Of a stretch of 40,388 bases of DNA, positions 33,201 through 40,388 are shown piece by piece. The notes under the pieces are model-generated. The model was given only the letters and a program-made list of their open reading frames with translations, was not told the DNA's origin and ran no database searches. The stretch's first letter is position 1. Every line of letters starts with the position of its first letter. Both the position numbers and the translations under genes were made by a program. The stretch covers positions 2,313-42,700 of the forward strand of contig JAHBMJ010000487.1 in the NCBI GenBank assembly GCA_018398765.1, written 5' to 3'. The DNA comes from Chromera velia (lineage: Eukaryota > Sar > Chromeraceae).

Positions 33201-33499
33201 TGCTGGGGGGGGCATCGAGGAGCGGGTCATCGGGACGTCTGTACCTGCACCCGGTCCCTCAAGAAGACGATGCCATTGCAAGACAGCAGTCTCTCTGTGT
33301 GGTGGGAGGACGCACAGGCACAGGCTCTCAGTCTACTGTGCCCCCCCCTCCCCTCCCGTCTCACTCCGTTCCGTCCGACTCTGACGGTCCCTCCTCACGA
33401 AGGAGACCCGGGAGGGGAAGGGTGCCCTCCGTGAGTGGAGAAGCGACGACAGGGGTGACGACAAGAGGAAGAACCCCAGAGAACCGCAACATTCGGTAG
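27277..33499 (+). CDS. C2HC zinc-finger and PUB-domain protein with long charged tail
   Basis: Start ATG at 27277 (MPRSSNCCT). Exon 27277-27532 encodes two C2HC fingers with identical spacing C-X2-C-X11-H-X3-C: CKICGNTYFLHSFAFHYKSC and CDSCGRLVPNNIMTEHLSSC, ZC2HC/FAM164-like. Exon 27633-28051 is a basic linker ending LMQMLSFETKQE. Exons 28382-28455, 28639-28696 and 28915-28962 form a PUB domain (PEAFAKCREKLGLILSNACW, SNKAFHANVGRWE, SAVAVLELCGFERGEL); PUB domains usually bind the p97/Cdc48 C-terminal tail. Exons 29437-29513 and 29561-29953 continue it (GGVFLLLDDYLSPDTLSEVL) and end in a Cys pair (FPCKVCKRRF). Likely exons 30174-30235, about 30290-30342 (LFEHERHC), 30682-30771 and 30896-30919 follow. 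The large exon 31076-33499 is disordered, with an acidic patch (about 32038-32100) and a helical Ala/Glu/Lys segment (about 32455-32585). It either stops at TAG 33497-33499 or splices at 33495. Phase does not close at 28962/29437 or 30235/30290, so an exon or boundary there is wrong. Confidence 0.7.
27295..27435 (+). other. Tandem C2HC zinc fingers
   Basis: Two 20-residue fingers with the same spacing lie about 20 residues apart in one exon, separated by FKNFKETHSP. All eight metal ligands are present. Fingers of this class are short zinc-ribbon-like modules in eukaryotic proteins of mixed function; no DNA- or protein-binding specificity can be read from the sequence. Confidence 0.8.
28382..28962 (+). 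other. PUB-domain exons
   Basis: Three short exons with matching phases (0 to 2, 2 to 0, 0 to 0) give helix 1 (AFAKCREKLGLILSNAC), the family signature S-NKAF-x-x-x-VGR, and the LELCGFE turn. These match the recalled pattern of PUB domains in PNGase and UBX-family proteins (NKAF, VG, GF). The continuation after GEL is uncertain because the next exon does not join in phase. Confidence 0.75.
28990..29040. repeat. (CTT)n repeat in an intron
   Basis: A pyrimidine tract of T runs and about 13 CTT units just after the 28962 donor. Poly-Lys frames on the other strand are artefacts of it. Confidence 0.9.
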
Positions 33500-33624
33500 G
33501 CATTACTCTTTCTTTGTGTTCCTCTCTTTGCCCTGGCTCTCTTGTTTTCTAAATCTCTATCGTCATCTCTATCTCTCATTTTCTATCTGTGCATGTCTGT
33601 GTATGTATGTGTTGTCATATTCAG

Positions 33625-34696
33625 AACCCAATCTATCCTATGAAGTCGTAACCGAAGATCGCACGCCTTTTTTCATCAACACTCTCACAGTTACGTCCTC
33701 AAGCTATTCTTCTTTGTTTTTGTCACGCGCTTCGTCGTGTAAGAATGCCGCCAGTCACGGGAGAATTTTGGTGGCTTTGGTCGCTGCAGGCAAACTGAAG
33801 GAGGCGCAGCGACTAGAGGATCCTCTCGGGGCGCAGTGGGGAGTGGTAGAGGTCAAGGGATAAACACACTGGTACGTCCTCTTGTCTGTCTGCCTTCTGG
33901 TCCATTTGTGCGTCTGTCTGTCTGCCATGTGTGTGTATCTCCGTCTCTGTGTGCCGATTGGTCCCTGGATTGGTAACCAAATGGGTGGGTCAGATGTCAG
34001 CCGATCGCTCACTTTGGTTTCAGACTCTCTTGTTTCTTCTTTCTTGATCTTTCTTCGTTGTTTCTTTCCCATTGAAGAAAGATCGTATGTTGGACAGCAA
34101 AATGGAAGGGCGGGTGGTCAAGTGGAATCGACTTGACGATTTCAGATCTTCTGACGGCTTCTTCATCTCGATTGGGGGCCTTCTAGATGCACTAAGTAGG
34201 GATCTCTTGCTTGTTTTGTTTACTTATCTGTAGTTTTTTTTTTCATTGATTGCAGGGGTCTTCTTTCTCTGGCGACACCGGAGGAGGGGGCGCTGCACTG
34301 TTCAGTGGAAGGGGGAGAGCTTCAGGCAGGAGCCTTCGGGGGGGGGCTGGTCAGACTACGAAAGGATCTCTGAAAGAAATCCCAAATTCAGGAAAGGGAC
34401 AGCGTGCTTCATCGAAAGCCGATCTGGCAGCAGACGGGCCAAAAACAAACGGACATGCTGCCAGTGCTTCGAGAAGACCCCGAAATCAGCTCGTGAACGC
34501 TTCTTTGAGAAGCCCTTGTGTCTCTCTTTCTGAGAAGCCGGCTGTCTACCGATCGCGGTCTAGGTCCATGAGGGCCCGCACATCGTCTTCTTCTAGTCGG
34601 TGCGTGAGCAACTTGGCAGGCAAGAGCAGGCTGGTACCTTCGGGAGAAATGGAGAGAGATGGAGGCAGCCGGTCTTCTTCGCCATTTGCTCATTGA
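33625..34696 (+). CDS. Possible 3' exons of the zinc-finger/PUB gene, or a small separate gene
   Basis: The clearest piece is 34256-34696, preceded by a T-rich tract and TTGCAG. It is open for 146 codons to a TGA at 34694-34696 and rich in Gly, Ser and Arg (GSSFSGDTGGGGAALFSGRG, later YRSRSRSMRARTSSSSS), in style like the tail encoded before 33495. Earlier candidate pieces are about 33750-33860 (GRILVALVAAGKLKEAQRLE) and about 34080-34195 (MLDSKMEGRVVKWNRLDDF). I could not find one set of joins that keeps phase from 33495 to the last exon, so this may be a separate transcript. Not a recognised family. Confidence 0.4.
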
Positions 34697-35857
34697 TATA
34701 ATAGTTTGGAATATGTTAACACCGTTTCTCAGCTGAAGACCGACACTTAAACGTTATCAAAGAAACTTTTAAAAGTGTGGCTTGCCAGTGAGCTGGGTCT
34801 TAAATAATGAATAATAAATTTAAAAGACTGGTTTGTTGAACTTTGTTTAAGCTATATAACTATAGAGTTATCACAATATAAAATTATAATGTTAAATGAG
34901 TTGGATCAACGTTTATTTAGTTTAATATATAGTTTAATAATTTAAATCAGTTGCATGATGATCTTCTATAATTATCTTATTTTATGCAAAAACGTTTGCT
35001 AGAACGTTTGTGTATTGCAATTTTTAAATTTTACTAAAAATTTCAGGTTATTTTTTTTTTTAATACAAAGAATTATTCTAAATTAACATAATTTGAATAT
35101 TATTACCAATTGAATGTGAACTAAAATATGAATACTCAAGTTAAACTTAATGAAAATGCAGTGGTACTAAAAATAGTATGTAATACTAGCAAGTAGTAGC
35201 AGCAGTAGTAGTATTTACCAACCACTTCTTAGAAGATATTAAACTGAGGTCTAGGTAAGAGTAGGATTTAACCCACATCATCATATCATCATCATATAAT
35301 TTAAACTATTTTGGAAGTTGATTTATTTTAATTTATTCAAAGTTAGTGTGCAGTCTGCATGTGGTTGCCTTACGTTGAAAATTAATAGTTTTTCTTTCAT
35401 GCGTTGCTTTGGGTTTCCCCCGCTGGCCAGGTTTGGCTTTCTCTAGCCATGCAAATGTTGCTATAAAGACTGAGAAAAACATAAGGGGCAACTGTGGGCG
35501 GGCTACTTCCTATGCACGCTCTGAGTGCCGGTGGCTGCTTTTTCTGCCTTCTGCTTCTCTTTCACCTTTGCCAACTCCCTGCATATGCACAAAATAACCA
35601 GCAGAAGTTGCGGATGAGGAATGACTTGGCTGCATGGATAGATAAAAAATGGTAAAAGAGGGCTAAAGGACACAAAACGAAAACAGACACAGCAGAACTT
35701 TGCAGTCTGTGAATTGAATTGCTGCAGATCTAGAGGGGAAAAGGGCATCAATCAAGGAGAAAGACCAACACATTTCTTTCTTAAGCTTTGCTGTTTTGAG
35801 ATCAAACGCCATGCAACGGACAAGGAGCATGCAACAACGCAAATGAAACCAAAGACA
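34697..35857. other. Second AT-rich island and flank
   Basis: From about 34700 to 35400 the sequence is strongly AT-rich with no coding frame, a run of AGTAGTAGCAGCAGTAGTAG near 35192, and ATCATC repeats near 35275-35300. Composition returns to normal at about 35400. I found no terminal inverted repeats like those of the element at 19778. The remaining 450 bp hold only short frames. Confidence 0.6.
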
Positions 35858-36218
35858 CTATAAACTGCATATGCAATGGTAGGGGAAGGCTTCCTGGCTG
35901 CTTGGAGACTGACTGCTTGACGAGCGTTCGCGAGCGAGCTGAACTGGAACTCTCTGTCCCCCGCGAGGGAACCTATGCACCCCCAGGGACGCAGTTGCGA
36001 TTGCCGCCAAAGAGGTGAATTCCCACCTCGCGTTGTAATAGTGGCCGAATTCGGCCTCGAGGACCTTCAGAATGGTCCCGTCGGCCAAAGTGACCACAGC
36101 CACCACGGACTGGTGGTGCCATGGACCGAAGAGGCGGTACGGCACCACCATCAGGGTGGTCCTGGTACCCCTTGCAGGCACGTCCAACAGTTCCTTGAGG
36201 GCCTCCACTCGAGTCCTC
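35858..36218 (-). pseudogene. Fragment of an unrecognised multicopy sequence (FGPWHHQSVV family)
   Basis: The minus-strand frame encodes VEALKELLDVPARGTRTT, VPYRLFGPWHHQSVVAVVTL and then ADGTILKVLEAEFGHYYNA. Parts recur nearby: LEAEFGHFYNAR in both arms of the inverted repeat at 36219-36529, and GPWHHQSVV at 37051-37140. Conservation at the protein level between copies implies a coding ancestor. I do not recognise the family, and the piece has no clear start or complete exon structure. Confidence 0.45.
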
Positions 36219-36529
36219 CCGCTGACTCGAAAGAGGGGAGGGGAGGGAATGGAAGGAGGGGGGGTTGGAGGCCGAATTCGGCCACTTCTACAACGCGAGG
36301 TTGGGGTTCACCTCTTTGGCGGCATCAATCCAGTTCGGCTTGCTCGTGGATAACCTCGCCCGCTTTATACAGAAGAGCCTGCAACAACTGCTGGGAATTC
36401 GCAATGAGTTCGTGCCAAAGCAGTGCCGCCAAAGAGGTGAAATCCAACCTCGCGTTGTAGAAGTGTCCGAATTCGGCCTCCAACCCCCCCTCCTTCTATT
36501 CCCTCCCCTCCCCTCTTTCGAGTCAGCGG
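36219..36529. repeat. 105-bp inverted repeat with 101-bp loop
   Basis: Left arm 36219-36323 and right arm 36425-36529 are inverse copies with about four mismatches in 105 bp. Both start or end at CCGCTGACTCGAAAGAGGGG and finish at CACCTCTTTGGCGGC. A third, shorter copy in right-arm orientation lies at 36003-36058. A transcript would form a long hairpin. It appears to be an inverted duplication of part of the FGPWHHQSVV repeat family. Confidence 0.9.
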
Positions 36530-37050
36530 CGTCGCTGAAACACTTGGTACACCCTTTTGAAGAGTGAATTACCTGCAGGCAGGCAAGAATATGAGAACCA
36601 TCCACACACATATATAAAATGAACACAATGAGAGAAAAAGCGAAATAAGAGAAAAAAAGAAATGAGAGAATAAACGAAAAGAGAGCGTAGGAATGCGTTT
36701 GGAATCAAGAGAAAGAAAACAGAAAACCTGTTGTCGGTCGAAACATGGGCGTAAAAGAAAACGGGGTGTGAAGAGAGACGAGAAGATTTGAGCTGGTCGC
36801 GCGTGCGCAGAAGTGCACGACGCCTAGATCGCGAGAAGCCTCCATACTTCCTTGCTGTCTTTTGGTGCTTCTGTCTCTATGAAGTGTTGCAGTCTCTGAC
36901 TGTATCTTTCTTGCCCACTGAATGACACAGCTCGTTTTCTTATGCTTCCTCCCCATATAACCTTTCTTCAAATGAACTTCTTCAAACCAACACCTTTCTT
37001 CAAATGAACTTCTTCAAACCAACAAACTGACGGTAGAATCGTCTGTTGAG

Positions 37051-37140
37051 GTGTTCCGTCGGCGGCAGTGACCACACACACCACGGACTGGTGGTGCCAG
37101 GGACCCAAAAGGCGGTACTGCACCACCACCAGGGTGGTGG
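37051..37140 (-). pseudogene. Second fragment of the FGPWHHQSVV family
   Basis: The minus frame reads VVVQYRLLGPWHHQSVVCVV followed by TAADGT. It is clearly homologous at DNA level to 36075-36170 (roughly four-fifths identical by eye). There is no surrounding exon structure. Confidence 0.5.
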
Positions 37141-37141
37141 G

Positions 37142-37231
37142 GCTGCATTGCCCAGGCCATCTGCTGCTGGTGGTGGTGGCGCTGCATCGCCCAGGCCATC
37201 TGTTGCTGGTGGTGGTGAGGCTGCATTGCCG
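37142..37231. repeat. 39-bp tandem repeat, about 2.3 copies
   Basis: GCTGCAT(T/C)GCCCAGGCCATC recurs at 37142, 37181 and 37220. On the minus strand it would encode a 13-residue MAWAMQ-HHHQQQ unit. It directly adjoins the second FGPWHHQSVV fragment. Confidence 0.85.
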
Positions 37232-37403
37232 CAGTTCTGAGTCCAGCATCCCCATGCAGAGAGATGGTCTGGGTACATACGTTCAAATTTTAAGAAAAAA
37301 GAGTTGGTTGGCACAAAATGACGGGCTGACAGTCAGACATACAGACAAAGAGAGTTTTGTTCTACTTCGACAGAACTTAAAGATAAAGAGACACAGGGAC
37401 AGC

Positions 37404-37409
37404 GAGAGA

Positions 37410-37496
<87 letters not shown>

Positions 37497-37517
37497 AGAG
37501 AGAGAAGGAGAGAGAGA

Positions 37518-37554
<37 letters not shown>

Positions 37555-37575
37555 AGAGAGAGAAGGAGAGAGAGA

Positions 37576-37612
<37 letters not shown>

Positions 37613-37633
37613 AGAGAGAGAAGGAGAGAGAGA

Positions 37634-37682
<49 letters not shown>

Positions 37683-37685
37683 AGG

Positions 37686-37725
<40 letters not shown>
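37404..37725. repeat. Long (GA)n purine tract with 58-bp higher-order repeat
   Basis: More than 300 bp that is almost purely purine on the plus strand. AGAAGGAGAGAGAGAAGGAG blocks recur at about 37491, 37549 and 37607, so a 58-bp unit has been copied three times inside the GA run. The Ser-Leu and Arg-Glu frames across it are artefacts. Confidence 0.95.
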
Positions 37726-37728
<3 letters not shown>

Positions 37729-39972
37729 TTGAGAGAAAGAAAGAAAGAGGGAGAGAGAGAGAGAGCGTTGAGAGAAAAAGAGAGAAACAAACAAAACGCA
37801 AGCAGGGAAAGAGTCATGCATACTGCCTCTGTATGGCGGAGAGCGAAAGTTCATGTGTCAGTGACTGACTTCAAACAGGGACGAAGAGTAATCGCCGTCC
37901 AGGCTTCGTGGGAGAACGTGTTGCCGTCTACCATCAGAAAGTTGGGGGAACAGGAAGGAAGGAAGACCATCACAACAAACGAATGGAGTAGACGAACAAA
38001 CACCGCATCATCGACAGATCAAATACAAATACACAAAACAGAACTAAACAAAATCAGTCTCTCTGTAGAAGTCAGGAAGGAAACTCAGAACGTGTTGCCG
38101 TGGTCAACCCCCATCCCCCGGCAGACAGCGCCACAGAAGTCCCAGCAGTCTGTACTGTGGCCACTACCATACACCATCGGATCCGGAGGTATACACAGAT
38201 GAAGGGCTCCGGGCCCCCCTGACCCTCCCTGCACATGTCACGGAACAGAGATCGTCCGTTGAAGAAAGGTGGCGAAAGCGAAACCGACAGAGAGATACGC
38301 ACGTAGGAGAAGACACACAGCTACACAGGACGGAATTTAATGCAGCGAAAGAAAAAATTGGAGAGGAAATGAAACACCACAGGCAAGTTCACAAGAGCCG
38401 ACAACAGCTGACCCAATGGACTTCCTCGCGATCCTCCCCCTTCTGTCCTTATGGGGTGGCTCGATCGGCATTTGCACCCCCTGTGCGGGGTTTTGGGATC
38501 CCCCCGAGAAGCTGAAGAGATTGAAGGCCAAGAGGCCCACCGAGGCGGAAAGAAGCTGAGGAAGGCTTTCCCTTCTCCACAAATAGAGACGCGCGACCTG
38601 GTAATTAACAGCAGAGCGTGAAGGACCCCTAAGAAAAAGGACCTAGGAAGGACCCAAAATCAGTGCTTGATTCCCGGATTGCAGTCAAATTTTCTGGCAC
38701 ACAAGCAGGCAGACAGGAGACAAATGGACCTAAATATAAAGCCAACAGCCACAGAGGCGAATTCTATAGACCAGTCTGACAACACATTTTCGTGCACCCG
38801 GACAATCAAGAGACAGCTAGGGGCAGTCTCTACCTTCGATCAAGTCGATGTACTCCAATCAAAATTCTCACTTTCCCGCGCTTCGAAGATCTGTTTTTCT
38901 CTTGAGTCTAATCGAACAGAGACGCATGCATGCAGCAAGGCATTAAGCTCTTTGACCCTTTCGAAATACCCACCAACTGACCGGAGAGACAGATGGATTG
39001 ATCATCGAGGTATATATTTCTATCATCGATGTAGGTGCTTTCTGCATGCCGCCATGCAGCCTTGCATGCAAACTGAACAGGGATGAGGAAGAATTCGACG
39101 TTGAACCCACGAACGCACGCTTCAGAGATTCACAACACGAAGTACGCGAGGCAGAGGCAACAGTAATGCCGGTAACAGCGAATTCATGGATCATGGTCTG
39201 GCCATGCTTGAAGCAATGAACGCGAGCATGCATGGGTGTTGCTTCCCCTTCATTTACGCACCAGACATAGCCAGCTAGACCGCGTCTCTGAAGGTTCCCC
39301 TGATTCACTTTTTCAGCCCACGTTGCTGGCGTAATTTAAGAAACACGCAGATCGAGGAAGAGGTGAAAGTGCAGATCTTTTTTCTTTCAACAGAGATTAA
39401 AGGATCGAGGTCTCATGCACTCGAGGATGCCTGGGTGGATCTGCGTGGTGCAGAAAAGAAAAGAAAAAAAAAATCGCGCGAGCGCGCTTTTTGGTAGCTT
39501 TCCGGAGTCACCATGCATGCATGCACAAAAACGACTTCCCCATGCATGCACGTGCATGAAGCCGTCTACATCTTTCCAGAGTTTGACTTCAAGAGCCGGC
39601 CGTCTCCTTCGTATGGATTCTCTCTTCAACTTCCTTTCAACCACTGAAAATCCGGGCGCACATTGAGCGGGAATTTTTGATCAGGACAGTATCCTGTGTG
39701 ACGGCTTTCGCCCCTTCAGTCTTGGACAGACTAGGATCCAACCATTGAACACGACAAGACTTTGCATGCATGTGTTGACTTTTCATGAAAAGGCCTGTGT
39801 AGAATCGCTGGTCGAATCCTCCGGACCCGCTGACTCGTCTTTGTGAACTGCTTGTGTTTTCGTTTTGGCTTTTGAGAACGATCGAAAGACGTATACGAAG
39901 ACTAGAAGTCCGCGGAAGTGGTGATCGGCTGATTTCGAGGTCGAGGGGGAGACGAGACGGCAAGAAGAAAAG
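37726..39972. other. Mostly non-coding region upstream of the right-edge gene
   Basis: No supported gene. AGAACGTGTTGCCGT occurs twice, at about 37913 and 38088, with different flanks. A minus-strand frame near 38337-38582 is open for 81 codons but has no recognisable content. From about 38920 to 39780 there are many TGCATGCA-type palindromes (about 38928, 39511, 39541, 39763), perhaps a regulatory zone for the gene starting at 39973. Confidence 0.45.
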
Positions 39973-40224
39973 ATGCTGTCAACGAGACACGCGCCCTCCA
40001 GGAGGGTGTGTGTCTCGTGTCTGCGCAGCCATCGGCGGTCCAACTTCACCATCGCCCGTGTTGCCTCCCAGACTGTGGTTACCCAAAAGCACCTGGACGC
40101 CCGTCAACCGCAGAGCATCAAGAGAATCAAACCCTTCCAGGGGGTGCCCCCATCCGATCTGAAGGGTCACATGTTCGATCACCTGCAGAAGGTGCACGGG
40201 AACCCCCGGAGCATACTCAAGTAG
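39973..40224 (+). CDS. Short protein with Arg-rich, possibly mitochondrial, N-terminus; unknown function
   Basis: Open from ATG 39973 (after AAGAAGAAAAG) to TAG 40222-40224, 83 aa. The N-terminus (MLSTRHAPSRRVCVSCLRSH) is rich in Arg and Ser with no acidic residue for about 40 residues, which fits a mitochondrial presequence. The rest (SIKRIKPFQGVPPSDLKGH, HLQKVHGNPRSILK) is compact and not low-complexity, unlike nearby random frames. The stop overlaps a GTAGGG that could be a splice donor, so this may be only the first exon of a gene continuing past the window. I do not recognise the family. Confidence 0.45.
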   Translation: MLSTRHAPSRRVCVSCLRSHRRSNFTIARVASQTVVTQKHLDARQPQSIKRIKPFQGVPPSDLKGHMFDHLQKVHGNPRSILK

Positions 40225-40388
40225 GGCTTCAACGAAGCTAGATAGAAAGGCATGAGTGGTAGAAACAAGAATACATGAGGTTCCAAAGAAGACGGAAAGA
40301 CGAAAGTATGTGTAAGGGACAAGAGGGGAGAGGCTCGCCCGTCTCCTCTGCGAGCTTGTCAGACAGAAGGAAGAGACGTGGCCTCCAC

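Noticed and set aside
37283-37868. Ser-Leu and Arg-Glu repeat proteins on both strands
   Set aside because: Pure read-through of the GA tract.
38072-38582. Minus-strand frames of about 80 codons, and the duplicated AACGTGTTGCCGT
   Set aside because: No family resemblance, no consistent splice joins, and the 13-15-bp repeat alone is too short to support a feature.

Overview
This is a eukaryotic nuclear window, rich in introns and of roughly balanced GC content. It most resembles a photosynthetic relative of the Apicomplexa (a chromerid such as Chromera velia). That placement is inferred from short exons with GT donors (mostly GTCAGT or GTGAGT) and TGCAG-type acceptors, very long low-complexity insertions in conserved proteins, dense GA/CA and tetranucleotide repeats, and many TGCATGCA palindromes. 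No gene in the window settles the species. There are no prokaryotic operons, rRNA genes or CRISPR arrays, and I found no convincing tRNA gene.

Layout. (1) 1-13781, minus strand: one giant gene for a STRIP1/2 (Far11/FAM40) homologue, the scaffold subunit of the STRIPAK phosphatase-kinase complex. I could join 15 exons in consistent reading phase, giving at least 3113 codons, and the gene runs off the left edge. The conserved N1221 and DUF3402 blocks are islands in disordered sequence, and the family's C-terminal motif reappears about 930 residues after the rest of the core. (2) 13782-14120: a divergent promoter. (3) 14121-18804, plus strand: an eight-exon calpain-like gene, 864 aa in my model, with all three catalytic-triad positions replaced and six 27-residue Pro/Glu/Lys repeats. 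(4) 18805-20383: an AT-rich island containing a 204-bp terminal-inverted-repeat element with perfect 8-bp target duplications. (5) 20384-24790, minus strand: two tandem, decayed copies of a protein-kinase gene. (6) 24791-27276: simple repeats and two copies of a 171/219-bp GC-rich dispersed element. (7) 27277-33499, plus strand: a gene joining two C2HC zinc fingers, a PUB domain and further Cys/His motifs to a long charged tail, with possible extra 3' exons to 34696. (8) 34697-35857: a second AT-rich island. (9) 35858-39972: decayed repeat-family fragments, a 105-bp inverted repeat, a long GA tract and mostly non-coding sequence. (10) 39973-40224, plus strand: a short gene with an Arg-rich N-terminus.

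The genes do not form an obvious pathway. STRIP scaffolds organise PP2A and GCKIII kinases, a pseudo-calpain could be a scaffold or regulator, and PUB domains bind the p97/Cdc48 tail. Three of the four main loci are therefore related to signalling or protein turnover, but nothing in the sequence shows they act together. Exon joins come from splice-site consensus, reading phase and recalled family sequence; transcript data would correct details.
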